Assembly: GCA_027489965.1 (NCBI GenBank)
Contig: JAIXZA010000016.1
Location: forward strand, 124,001-188,000
Length of the DNA: 64,000 nucleotides
Source of the DNA: Verrucomicrobiaceae bacterium
Lineage (GTDB): Bacteria > Verrucomicrobiota > Verrucomicrobiia > Verrucomicrobiales > Verrucomicrobiaceae
Reading direction: 5' to 3'
Below, piece by piece: positions 53,695 through 62,119 of the stretch. Both the position numbers and the translations under genes were made by a program. Position 1 is the first letter of the stretch. Every line of letters starts with the position of its first letter. The notes under the pieces were generated by a model. That model was not told the DNA's origin, did no database searches, and worked only from the letters and a program-made list of their open reading frames with translations.

Positions 53695-55200
53695 CTATTC
53701 GTCGCCGAGGTAGGCATCTTCCGTGATGTTGTAGGTCTGCATGATGCGCGGATGTGCAGCTTCTGCGAGATCCCGCTTTAAGACTAGCGGACGGCCTTTT
53801 TCTAGGAGCTTAACAACGACGAAGGATTCGTTTTTGTCCTTTTTAGCCAAGGCTTCTTTCACGTCTTTGAGGCTTTTGATTTTCATGCCATTGATCTCAT
53901 CGACGACACTGTGCGCATAGATAGCTAGGTGTGTGTTTACTTCATCTGTGAGCACGCTGGTGAGGATCACAGGCTCAGGCCGCTCAACATAAAGCTTATC
54001 CGTCAGGTAGTTATCAAAGAGATAATTGGCTGCTGCATCATGAATCTGATGAGCGTCCATGAGATCGCGATCCATCGGCTGGAAGACGAGCCCTGCATAG
54101 ACCAGGAAGCGCGGACGTTGGTTGTATTGAGAGCCGAGTTTGACATAAGGATCGAAGCGCTTCAGTTCGACATCCACTTCTTCCTTCTTGCCATCACGTT
54201 GGTAGGCTAGCTTGAGTTTGTCTCCGGCAAACTTGCGCTCCACGACTTCATTCATATCCATGAGCTCACCTTCAAAACGAATGAGTCCATTGTTTAGAAC
54301 TGGGTTGCCATCCATAGACAGAAGGACATCACCCCGTTTGAGGATGTTGCCGACACTGCCCGCTGGTTCCACATCAGCGACCATGACACCCACGCCATCA
54401 TCACCGACTTTCAGGGCTTTCTTTTGGGCCGAGTTTTCAATCGGGAAATCGGTAATGGCGATGTCCACGTAGTGATCATAGGTGCCGTCCGACACGTCTT
54501 TGAGGAACCGCTGAATGACGGGCACTGGAATGATGTAACCGACGTTCTGAGCGACTCTGCCATTGAAGCCCTGAAAGGCGACGCCGACGACTTTGCCATT
54601 TTGCAATACAGGTCCACCGCTGTTGCCGGGATTGATGGCTGCATCCACTTGAATGGCCAGATGGGAGTCCACCTGCGTGTGGCTGAATGGGCGGAAGTCG
54701 ATTCGTGAAACAACACCACGCGTCACAGATATACGATCTCCACCAATCGGGTAACCAACGGCGATCAGTTCTGTGTTGAGTTTTGGGATGCCTCCAAAGG
54801 TCAGTGGCTTGAGCTTTTCAAAGTGAGTTCCATCTTCTGCCTCGATGATGGCAAGGTCACAATCATGGGCCACAAAAACAATCCGTGCTGGATGTGGCTG
54901 CGGATCGTTAGTGGTGCGAATAACAAGCTTGGTGGCATTGCTGACGACATGCGCATTGGTCAGGAAGCGATTTTTACCAATCAGGAAGCCAGTTCCAGAA
55001 CCACCCGAGGGTTGCCCGGCATTCCACGGTTCACGATAATCAGGCACCAAGACGGAGCAGTCGATATTCACCACGCTTTCCCATTCGCCCGTAGTCAGAT
55101 CGATGGCTTGATTCGCGCTTGGCTGCTCCTCCGCAGCATGAGTAAAAAAAGGCACCCCGCAGAGCAGGGCAAAGGCTGGCAAAATGAGGCGCGTTTTCAT
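53695..55200 (-). CDS. HtrA/Deg-type serine protease with PDZ domains
   Basis: This 501-residue protein starts at the ATG at 55200 with a signal peptide (cleavage near THA-AEE). The full trypsin-like triad is present: His84 in FLTNAHVVSNAT, Asp115 in HDCDLAIIEAED and Ser194 in INPGNSGGPVLQNGK. A PDZ domain follows at about 270-370 (VEPAGSVGNILKRGDVLLSM), then a second, degenerate domain that resembles the plant DegP9 type more than classical E. coli DegP. It should cut unfolded proteins in the periplasm. It is probably co-transcribed with the pseudoprotease gene 40 bases downstream. An upstream in-frame start at 55260 is less likely. Confidence 0.95.
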   Translation of the reverse strand: MKTRLILPAFALLCGVPFFTHAAEEQPSANQAIDLTTGEWESVVNIDCSVLVPDYREPWNAGQPSGGSGTGFLIGKNRFLTNAHVVSNATKLVIRTTNDPQPHPARIVFVAHDCDLAIIEAEDGTHFEKLKPLTFGGIPKLNTELIAVGYPIGGDRISVTRGVVSRIDFRPFSHTQVDSHLAIQVDAAINPGNSGGPVLQNGKVVGVAFQGFNGRVAQNVGYIIPVPVIQRFLKDVSDGTYDHYVDIAITDFPIENSAQKKALKVGDDGVGVMVADVEPAGSVGNILKRGDVLLSMDGNPVLNNGLIRFEGELMDMNEVVERKFAGDKLKLAYQRDGKKEEVDVELKRFDPYVKLGSQYNQRPRFLVYAGLVFQPMDRDLMDAHQIHDAAANYLFDNYLTDKLYVERPEPVILTSVLTDEVNTHLAIYAHSVVDEINGMKIKSLKDVKEALAKKDKNESFVVVKLLEKGRPLVLKRDLAEAAHPRIMQTYNITEDAYLGDE

Positions 55201-55351
55201 GGAAAAATCGTTGAGGCATAAAGATACGCAGGCGCTGACGGAAAAGACAACAAGCTTCACAGCATTTTATGGATTTTTTAACCTGACTCGAAATGACTCC
55301 ATCTAAGCTGACGCCGATTTTCGTGAAAGGTCGAATCCGTCTGCAAAAGTA

Positions 55352-56230
55352 TCACGGTTTTTTGGCTAGTAGCTGCTTTAGAATCGGGTTCGGAAATCTT
55401 CGGCTCGGGGTGATCGCGTAAAAGCTTTCTTTGATTTGGTGAAATTTATGCAGCTCCACCAGTGTGCCACTTTCCAGTTCATCTTTGACGACGACAGGTG
55501 GCACCAGAGTCATGCCGTTGGTTTCTCGCGCCATGAGCCGGAGCATGGCCATGTCATCCACTTCCGCCGCAATGATAGGGCGTACGCCCGTTTGATCCAT
55601 GAGCAGGTCAAAGGCCGCGCGGATGCTACTTTCGAGGCTTGGCAGAACGATCGGTGTTGTGCGCAGATCCTCAGGGAAGCGGAAGGGTTTCGCGCCACGC
55701 TTTTTGTGCCCGACCAAGCTCACTGACTGTTCGTCGAGTAGATGACTGTGCCAGCTATTCGTGGCATCGCGCCGCACGTGGGTATTGGAGAGCACGACGT
55801 CGAGCGTATGGTTTTGGAGTTGTACCAAAAGCTCACGCAGTGTGCCAGAGTGGATGATCAGCTCTACATCATCACGCTTGATAAGCGGCTGTAGAAAGCT
55901 GAGCTGAAAATTACGAGATAAGTTCGAGGCCGCACCGACTCGGAGAAAACCACGACTGCGACCAGCACGGTTTTGCAGTAGGTCGGTTAGCTCCTCACCG
56001 CTGCGGAAGATAGAATCGGCATATTCAAGCGCGATTCGGCCTGCCTCGGTGAGCACGAGAGCCTTGTGCTTTCGCTCAAACAACGGTTGCCCCAAGTTTT
56101 CCTCTAAGCTGCGCAGTTGTACACTCAGTGCCGATTGAGAAAGCTTCAAATGCTGTGCCGCCTTTGTCAGGCTGCCTTCAGTGGCGATCGCGCGGAAATA
56201 GCGAAGGTGGTGATAGTTTAGAAAGGCCAT
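55352..56230 (-). CDS. LysR-type transcriptional regulator (NhaR-like)
   Basis: The 292-residue protein has the LysR helix-turn-helix at about 5-65 (FRAIATEGSLTKAAQHLKLS) and an effector domain after about 90. NYHHLRYFRAIATEGSLTKA is the usual start of the NhaR group, whose E. coli member responds to sodium and activates nhaA. A regulator of this type is generally encoded divergently from its target. Here the divergent side holds the remains of a cation P-type ATPase gene, so that ATPase was probably its target; this is inference. Confidence 0.92.
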   Translation of the reverse strand: MAFLNYHHLRYFRAIATEGSLTKAAQHLKLSQSALSVQLRSLEENLGQPLFERKHKALVLTEAGRIALEYADSIFRSGEELTDLLQNRAGRSRGFLRVGAASNLSRNFQLSFLQPLIKRDDVELIIHSGTLRELLVQLQNHTLDVVLSNTHVRRDATNSWHSHLLDEQSVSLVGHKKRGAKPFRFPEDLRTTPIVLPSLESSIRAAFDLLMDQTGVRPIIAAEVDDMAMLRLMARETNGMTLVPPVVVKDELESGTLVELHKFHQIKESFYAITPSRRFPNPILKQLLAKKP

Positions 56231-56690
56231 GTTTTCCTATTTACCAGATCGAACGATGAGTGACAAAACATGAATTGAAGAGAAGAGAACATTTTAGCGA
56301 TACCTTGGAGCGTGGCCCGTCTCCAAGCATTTCCATGAATCCATTTCTCCACATTGCTCTCAGCCAATTGCTGAGATGCGTCGGCTGAGACCGCTCATTG
56401 GCAGCACACCAGCAAAGGCTGCATGTTATGCTATCAGCCCGTTCTCACAACACTCCTCAGGTCGTTTCTGTCAAATCCATGGGCATCATCACTCGGGAGG
56501 TGATGGTATCCTAAATGACAATCGACTGGCGGGAGGAGGGCGGGCTGATTTTGTATCAACATTCAAGGTTGTTATGATTGATCAGCTTTGTCGTCCATTG
56601 ATTCACGCCTCTTAATTCCGCTCCAGATGACTGCCAACTGCATCTCTTACGTCCACCACCTCTCGATTTCTGAAGCCCTGATTTTCACGC
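56231..56690. other. Gene-free region between the LysR gene and the P-type ATPase remnant
   Basis: About 460 bases hold no convincing gene on either strand. A small hairpin (56359-56375) lies within it. The LysR promoter is expected in the left part. The lack of an open frame, next to a broken gene, suggests this is also decayed coding sequence, but no piece can be assigned. Confidence 0.45.
56359..56375 (+). repeat. Small hairpin repeat, copy 1
   Basis: The sequence CTCAGC-CAATT-GCTGAG is a perfect 6-pair hairpin with a 5-base loop, in the gene-free stretch beside the LysR gene. The same stem recurs at 59475 and, with one stem mismatch, at 60992. Confidence 0.35.
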
Positions 56691-56708
56691 GTGCGGCTTT
56701 TGAATCAG

Positions 56709-56951
56709 GTCTCACTGGCACCGATGTCGCGATAGGCGCGGCCAGCATGGTGCTAACGGATGACAACTTCGTCACCATCGCCGATGCGGTGGTTGAAGGT
56801 CGTGGTACAACTTCTCTTCACCTATGCGTCCATATTGATCCGATTTCCCCACATAGCACCTATTGAAGCCAGCGCTTGGCGGCGCATTTTCTGCGTTGCT
56901 CTAACTACGTTAGTCGTTGTAGAAATCGAAAAGAAATTCCGCTCTTCCTAA
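56709..56951 (+). pseudogene. Remnant of a cation-transporting P-type ATPase gene
   Basis: The first frame gives GLTGTDVAIGAASMVLTDDN, then FVTIADAVVEGRG. This is the hinge region of calcium/sodium-type P-type ATPases that follows the GDGxND motif (family pattern TGTDVAKEASDMVLTDDNF). After a shift in frame, VVQLLFTYASILIRFPHIAP and the C-terminal RRIFCVALTTLVVVEIEKKF match the last membrane helix and the C-terminus of the same family (QLLFTYAPFM ... VELEKW). About 150-200 residues between the two are lost. The N-terminal two thirds (actuator, phosphorylation DKTGT, ATP-binding) are absent. The gene is dead. Its stop (TAA at 56949-56951) overlaps the start of the kinase gene. Confidence 0.78.
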
Positions 56952-58801
56952 TGAACTACCCCGCCACACCTGATGAGGCCCGATTCCGACTCCTCGTCGA
57001 GAACATCGGCGATGTGTTGTGGTTCAAAGAGCTCGATCCCCCGCGCTTTTCCTATGTGAGCACTGCCTTTGAGCGCATCTGGGGTTTTGGCGTGGATGAG
57101 CTGCATCGAAGGCCGGCGCTGTGGGATGAGTGCATCCACCCAGAAGACCGCAAGGCGGTGCGCGAGGCATTGCAGCAATGGTTCGATGGTGATAAGGCTG
57201 ATTATGATGCGCACTACCGGGTTATTAGTCAAGATGGTCAGGTGCGTTGGATCGCTGATCGGGGCATCATTCTCGGACGTAAGGACGGCAAGCCTTATCA
57301 GATCGGAGGTATAGCCCGCGACATCACCGAGCGCGAGGCTTCGGAGGCGGCTCGCAAGAGACTCGCCGCCGTCGTCGAATCCTCTGACGACGCCATCATC
57401 ACTCTCGATCTCGAAGGCGTGATCCAGACGTGGAATGCCGGTGCGGAACGGATTTTTCAATATTCGGCCGAAGAGGCAGTCGGCAAGTCGGTCTCGCTCC
57501 TGCGCCCACCGGAAGCCGTTGATGACGAGGCCGTCTTTCGCCGCTACATCCGCCGTGGCAAGCGCATCGATCACTACGAGACGCATCGTCAGCGTAAGGA
57601 TGGCCGAATCATCGACCTCTCAATCTCCATCTCACCGCTGAAGGATGCGGCGGGCCATCTCACCGGGTTCTCCAAAATCTCACGCGACATCACGCAAAGA
57701 AATGTGGACCGCCGCATGTTTGACCGCTTGTTGGAGGCTGCGCCAGACGGATTCGTTATTCTTGATGCACTGGGCCGTATGTGGTTGGCCAATGCGCGGA
57801 CGGAAAGACTCTTCGGCATCCCACGCAAGGCCATGATCGGCCATGCCTTCGAAATGATGCTCGCTCCAGGCGAGCGTGATCGCTTTGGCAATCTGCGGCA
57901 AGACTTCCTGGCACGACCTGATCACTCGGAAAGATTTCGTGGCATGGAGCTAGCTGGGCTTCGAAAGGATGGAGGCGAGTTCCCGATGGAGATCAGCCTC
58001 AGCCAAGTGGAGACTCCAGATGGGGTGGTGATCATCATCGACATCACGGATATTACCGAGCGCAAAACCGCCGAACAAACGATTCGTACACTTAATGCAG
58101 AATTGGAGCAGCGAGTGCAGCAGCGCACTGCCGAGCTGATGGAGCAGATTGTAGCAAGGCGGCAGCTCGAGGAAGAAATTCTGCATATTAGCGAGCGTGA
58201 GCAGCGCCGCATCGGCCAGGATTTGCACGACGACCTCGGTCAGCAGCTCGCTGGAGCCTGGATGATGGCCGATGTACTCCAGCGAACGCTGGAGGCAGAG
58301 AGATCCCCGCAGAGTGCCGCCGCTCAAAAAATGGGCGAGCTGCTGCAAAAAGCACTCGCACAAACTCGCGGCCTTGCGCGAGGCCTGCACCCCGTGGCAC
58401 CTGAACAGGGCGGTTTTGCGCGTGCACTGCAAAACCTCGCCACGCAGTCCAGCGAACTGTTTGGCGTGAAATGTCGCTTTGAATCCCGTGAGACTGCTCC
58501 CATCGAAGATGAGACCGCGATGATGCACCTCTACCGTATTGCGCAGGAAGCCGTGAGTAACGCAGTGAAGCACGGAAGAGCCAACAGCATCCGCATACGT
58601 GTTACCAAGACTGCTTTGACCATCACCGATGATGGAAGTGGACTGCCAGCTTTAGCGAAAAGCGAAGGCATGGGCCTACGCATCATGCGTTACCGTGCCG
58701 AAATGGTCGGTAGCACGCTGAAGGTCAAAAATGGCCGAACCAAAGGCGTCGTCGTCACCTGCCAATTCCAACCAACACTCAATCATGCCAAAGAAAACTA
58801 G
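56951..58801 (+). CDS. Three-PAS sensor histidine kinase (NarX/HisKA_3 type)
   Basis: From the ATG at 56951 the protein has 616 residues. Three PAS domains are seen at about 10-130, 140-255 and 260-380 (RFLLVENIGDVLWFKELD; GGIARDITEREASEAARKRL; MWLANARTERLFGIPRKAM), then a coiled coil. The HisKA_3 dimerisation helix carries the phospho-His in EREQRRIGQDLHDDLGQQL. An ATP-binding domain follows (N-box RIAQEAVSNAVKHG; G-box DDGSGLPALAKSEGMGLRI). No membrane helix is present, so the sensor is cytoplasmic; PAS ligands are unknown. The regulator gene overlaps its end by 17 bases. Confidence 0.93.
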   Translation: MNYPATPDEARFRLLVENIGDVLWFKELDPPRFSYVSTAFERIWGFGVDELHRRPALWDECIHPEDRKAVREALQQWFDGDKADYDAHYRVISQDGQVRWIADRGIILGRKDGKPYQIGGIARDITEREASEAARKRLAAVVESSDDAIITLDLEGVIQTWNAGAERIFQYSAEEAVGKSVSLLRPPEAVDDEAVFRRYIRRGKRIDHYETHRQRKDGRIIDLSISISPLKDAAGHLTGFSKISRDITQRNVDRRMFDRLLEAAPDGFVILDALGRMWLANARTERLFGIPRKAMIGHAFEMMLAPGERDRFGNLRQDFLARPDHSERFRGMELAGLRKDGGEFPMEISLSQVETPDGVVIIIDITDITERKTAEQTIRTLNAELEQRVQQRTAELMEQIVARRQLEEEILHISEREQRRIGQDLHDDLGQQLAGAWMMADVLQRTLEAERSPQSAAAQKMGELLQKALAQTRGLARGLHPVAPEQGGFARALQNLATQSSELFGVKCRFESRETAPIEDETAMMHLYRIAQEAVSNAVKHGRANSIRIRVTKTALTITDDGSGLPALAKSEGMGLRIMRYRAEMVGSTLKVKNGRTKGVVVTCQFQPTLNHAKEN

Positions 58802-59468
58802 CGTTGCTCCAATATCCCAAAAGCGCGTGCTCATCGTCGATGATCATCCGATTTTTCGTGCCGGATTGACCGGCCTCGTCAATCTCGAAGCCGATCTTAT
58901 CGTGTGCGGCGAGGCGCACGATGCCGTGCAGGCGCTGGCCGCGCTTGAAAAGCTCAAGCCTGATCTCGTACTTTTAGACATGAGCCTTCCCGGCAAAAGC
59001 GGTCTCGAACTGCTCAAGGACGTGCGCGCGCTAAGTCCGCAGACGCCTGTGCTGATCATCTCTATGCACGATGAGACACTGTATGCCGAACGCGTCATCC
59101 GCGCGGGCGGCCGCGGTTACATCATGAAGCAGGAAGGTCCGGGGAAAATCATTCACGCCATCCGTCGAGTTCTGGCGGGTGGCATCTCCGTGAGTGAAAG
59201 TATCTCCTCACAGATCCTCGATGCTCTTTCCGGTGCAAAGGTAGGGCCGAAGCCGAGCGGTGCCTCCGTTTCCACTCTGACCGACCGCGAGTTTGAGGTG
59301 TATCGCCTTCTTGGGCAGGGGAAGGAACCGCATGACATTTCTGGCATTCTGCATTTGAGCATTAAGACTGTGGATACACACCGCATGCACATCCGGCAAA
59401 AACTCGGCCTGCGCAATGCCACCGAACTCATCCACCACGCCACCCGCTGGGCCGGCGAGCAGGGATGA
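58785..59468 (+). CDS. NarL/FixJ-family response regulator
   Basis: From the ATG at 58785 the protein has 227 residues. The receiver domain has VLIVDDHPIFRAG (acid pair), the phosphorylated Asp in DLVLLDMSLPGKSGLELL and the Lys switch in GGRGYIMKQEGPGK. A LuxR-type DNA-binding domain follows (LTDREFEVYRLLGQG, then LSIKTVDTHRMHIRQKLGL). It pairs with the overlapping kinase gene. Its targets are unknown; the genes downstream are candidates. Confidence 0.96.
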   Translation: MPKKTSVAPISQKRVLIVDDHPIFRAGLTGLVNLEADLIVCGEAHDAVQALAALEKLKPDLVLLDMSLPGKSGLELLKDVRALSPQTPVLIISMHDETLYAERVIRAGGRGYIMKQEGPGKIIHAIRRVLAGGISVSESISSQILDALSGAKVGPKPSGASVSTLTDREFEVYRLLGQGKEPHDISGILHLSIKTVDTHRMHIRQKLGLRNATELIHHATRWAGEQG

Positions 59469-59474
59469 TCCCGC

Positions 59475-59491
59475 CTCAGCGTTTTGCTGAG
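59475..59491 (+). repeat. Small hairpin repeat, copy 2
   Basis: CTCAGC-GTTTT-GCTGAG forms a 6-pair hairpin 6 bases after the response-regulator stop. No run of T follows, so it is not a standard rho-independent terminator. The 18 bases CAGCG(T/G)TTTGCTGAGAAT are nearly shared with the copy at 60992. Confidence 0.4.
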
Positions 59492-59753
59492 AATCGTCAA
59501 GATATCTTGCTGATAGGTATGTTCGCTGGCGTATGGCAATACAGAGACCACTTGATCCATCCATCCATGAAAAATCGCGCATGCCGCAGCATTGAAATCA
59601 AGCCGACTCACATAGAGAGAAGTGCCTCTGCTGCAGTGCTTAGCATCGATTTTGCGGTTGCTGTCATTGCAACCGACAGGTACTCGTGGATAGAGATCAC
59701 ACATCCCTAAGAGCATCTTCATTTTTCCATTTCATACCAAACCTAAAGACCAT

Positions 59754-60800
59754 ATGCCGCTCCACTCTCTGAGCACCACGCCTGTTAAATGTTGTGAAAT
59801 TTGCCATGGAACTCAGTTCACCGAAGTGGGCAGCAAAGACCGCGCTGGAAATGAGCTGCGCTCAGTCATCTGCAACGATTGTGGCCTCGTCTTCTCTGAC
59901 CCGCGCCCGAAAACAGAAGAGATCGACGACTTTTACCGTGAGTCTTACCGCCTGACTTACAAGCAGGCCTATCAACCCAAGATTAAGCATACCTATCGTG
60001 CCGGGAAAGTCGCCCAGGACCGTCTTAGCTATCTCATGCCGCTGCTCACTCCTGGATGCAGAGTGCTCGACTTCGGCTCTGGTGGCGGTGAACTCGTGTT
60101 CATCCTCGGTGAACTCGGGTACGATGCCTGTGGCATCGAACCCAATCGGGGCTACGCCGAGTACTCGCGCGACGTGCTCGGCATCCCGGTGCAGATCGGC
60201 GGATTTAACGAAGTAAAGGTTCAGCCGCTCACTCTAGATGTCGTCACACTCTTCCATGTAGCGGAGCACTTAGAACATCCCGTTGATGCCATGCGTATCG
60301 TCTCTGGATGGTTGCGAGAGGGCGGAAGATTTCTCGTCGAGGTGCCCAATGTCGAGAGTCGCTGCATCTGGCCTTCCAGCCGCTTTCATCAAGCCCATTT
60401 ATATAACTTTAATCCCGAGACGCTTGCTCAGGCAGGTCGCCTAGCTGGACTCTCCGTCCGCGAATGCTTCACCTCGTCAGATGGCGGTAATGTGATGTGT
60501 GTTTTTGAGAAGCCAGAATTCATCGAAGAGACAGCGCCAGTGCCCATAAAAGGTAATGCTGAACGCGTAGCTGGCATCATCCGCGGTCACACTGTGTTCG
60601 CGCACGCTCTAACCGCACATCCTTACATTCGCCCATGGCAGAAACTCTGTCGCCAGTGGCAGGAGCGCAGAGCCATCGCTCATTTCGATCATGGTAAAGA
60701 CGTGCTCCAGAACATCGCCCACCAGATCAAGCATCAGCTGGCGCGCCCGCCATTCGAGGGGGGCAAATTGACATGCTGTGAGTCCGATGTGCCCGCCTGA
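59754..60800 (+). CDS. SAM-dependent methyltransferase with N-terminal zinc ribbon
   Basis: The 348-residue protein starts with two CxxC-type pairs (CCEICHGTQFTEV; SVICNDCGLVF) that form a zinc ribbon, followed by a class I methyltransferase fold. Motif I is VLDFGSGGGELVFILGELGY, motif II VVTLFHVAEHLEHPVDAM. The layout (zinc ribbon, Methyltransf_23-like core) is that of C- or O-methyltransferases acting on sugars or small molecules; the substrate is not known. A gap of 285 bases with no supported gene separates it from the regulator gene. Confidence 0.9.
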   Translation: MPLHSLSTTPVKCCEICHGTQFTEVGSKDRAGNELRSVICNDCGLVFSDPRPKTEEIDDFYRESYRLTYKQAYQPKIKHTYRAGKVAQDRLSYLMPLLTPGCRVLDFGSGGGELVFILGELGYDACGIEPNRGYAEYSRDVLGIPVQIGGFNEVKVQPLTLDVVTLFHVAEHLEHPVDAMRIVSGWLREGGRFLVEVPNVESRCIWPSSRFHQAHLYNFNPETLAQAGRLAGLSVRECFTSSDGGNVMCVFEKPEFIEETAPVPIKGNAERVAGIIRGHTVFAHALTAHPYIRPWQKLCRQWQERRAIAHFDHGKDVLQNIAHQIKHQLARPPFEGGKLTCCESDVPA

Positions 60801-60991
60801 TTGGCCAATCATCAAAGAACCAATGCTGCGGCTCAGTCTCTCCATTGAAGAACAAGTCTGTAGAGCCGCATCGAACTTATTATGAATCAAAGCCTAGCTT
60901 TGACTTCAACACGAAACTCAGCAAAAACGCCACCGTATGGGATGGTGAGAAGAGCTGCGCAGAGCTACCGCGAATCCAAACCGAACAGACA

Positions 60992-61006
60992 TCAGCGGTT
61001 TGCTGA
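60992..61006 (+). repeat. Small hairpin repeat, copy 3
   Basis: TCAGC-GGTTT-GCTGA forms a 5-pair hairpin in the 247-base gap between the methyltransferase and DUF2934 genes. It shares an 18-base stretch with the copy at 59475 (one base differs). The gap otherwise holds no gene I can support. Confidence 0.4.
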
Positions 61007-61047
61007 GAATTGCAGGGAAAGTCTGCCCATTGAGGATGCCTTCATGA

Positions 61048-61824
61048 ATGGACATGATATTGCCCATGGAAAACGGCGAGCCAATCATAAGCAGAGTGTT
61101 ACGCAGCAGCGCTGCCACCACTGCGTCTTTTTCGGTTATCGCCATTCATAACGGCTACCAATCGGAGATGCAGGTGAATCAGGCGTTCGCTTGGCTGCGC
61201 CATTGCTTCCGTGATGATCTTCGAATGTCCTTCAAATCATGGACTTTTGAAAAGTTAGTGTCCGCTCTCGACATACGCGCCATGTCAGTCCGTATCGGCA
61301 AAGAGGCGGATATGATCATCATTGCCACCTCCTGCGCCGAGTCTTTAACAGATCATATCAGACGCTGGCTGGACTCTATCACTAGGCCTCAGCGTGTGGA
61401 CAGAGTCTTGGTCTTGGTTTTGGAAGGAAATTCGCACCCATCATCTGCGCACACGAACATTCTTTGTGAGGATCTGCAGCAGCGGGCAGCGCGTTGGCAT
61501 GCCGAGCTCATCTGCTGCGCAGACATCCAACATCAGGCTAGCCGCCAATCCATTCTCCGGGGCATCAACGAACGGTTCCATCACGTCCCAACCGCTAGCC
61601 TCAGTCAGTCCGACATGAAGCCAGATGTTAACGCCCCCCTCACCATTCAACAAACCATGAACCCAAACCAAGCCGCCATGAGCTCGGCGCAGATTAAAGG
61701 AGTTCGAGCACTCGCCTATCATCTCTGGCTCCAAGCGGACCGCTTAACAGGCAAGGAGGTCGACTTCTGGTTGTCCGCAGAAAAGCTGGTCCACCAGGCC
61801 ACTGCAAAAAAAGTGACGTCTTAA
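61048..61824 (+). CDS. DUF2934-containing protein
   Basis: The 258-residue protein has a C-terminal DUF2934 domain (ALAYHLWLQADRLTGKEVDF, then WLSAEKLVHQ). An N-terminal region about 30-95 has SVIAIHNGYQSEMQVNQAFA and ADMIIIATS, which may be a nucleotide-fold-like sensor half. The start is uncertain: the frame opens at 61048, and an inner ATG at 61168 follows. The domain occurs widely in bacteria with no known function and often sits near stress genes. The small lipoprotein gene follows after 50 bases. Confidence 0.7.
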   Translation: MDMILPMENGEPIISRVLRSSAATTASFSVIAIHNGYQSEMQVNQAFAWLRHCFRDDLRMSFKSWTFEKLVSALDIRAMSVRIGKEADMIIIATSCAESLTDHIRRWLDSITRPQRVDRVLVLVLEGNSHPSSAHTNILCEDLQQRAARWHAELICCADIQHQASRQSILRGINERFHHVPTASLSQSDMKPDVNAPLTIQQTMNPNQAAMSSAQIKGVRALAYHLWLQADRLTGKEVDFWLSAEKLVHQATAKKVTS

Positions 61825-61874
61825 ACATCTCCCAACACGAACTCGGTCATCAAGAAACACAACCCAAATACCAA

Positions 61875-62018
61875 ATGAAAACGAAGATGAAAACGCGCCT
61901 TTTCCTTCTCCTCCTTGCTGGCCTGCTCTCTTCATGCAGCAGCTATGAAATCAAGTCGGCACAAAACCAGGAACACCCCTGTTACAGCACATGGCATGGG
62001 TATCCGAAAAACTCATGA
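61875..62018 (+). CDS. Tiny lipoprotein (47 residues)
   Basis: The ATG at 61875 opens a 47-residue frame, MKTKMKTRLFLLLLAGLLSS followed by CSSYEIKSAQNQEHPCY, ending at the TGA at 62016-62018. The lipobox is LLSSC, so a mature lipoprotein of about 27 residues would be made. No clear ribosome-binding sequence lies upstream; the second Met (61887) is an alternative. It is too short for a family call. A run of small, stress-linked genes surrounds it. Confidence 0.55.
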   Translation: MKTKMKTRLFLLLLAGLLSSCSSYEIKSAQNQEHPCYSTWHGYPKNS

Positions 62019-62119
62019 TGCTATGACAATCGTCAGCAGGAGACTTCCTCTTCGATCACCGTGAAAAACGCGGAAGCTCCTGTGGTTAACCTTTTCAACC
62101 TTCGCCTTTAAGCAGACAC

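Noticed and set aside
55325..55345. A T-loop-like sequence (GGTCGAATCC) suggesting a tRNA.
   Set aside because: No acceptor stem, D-arm or anticodon arm can be folded around it.
56948..57586. Minus-strand open frame of 212 codons opposite the histidine kinase PAS domains.
   Set aside because: The plus-strand frame carries clear PAS motifs; the antisense product shows no domain and begins at no conserved start.
59475..59491. Rho-independent terminator after the response-regulator gene.
   Set aside because: The hairpin has a 6-pair stem, but no T-run follows. It is kept only as a repeat.
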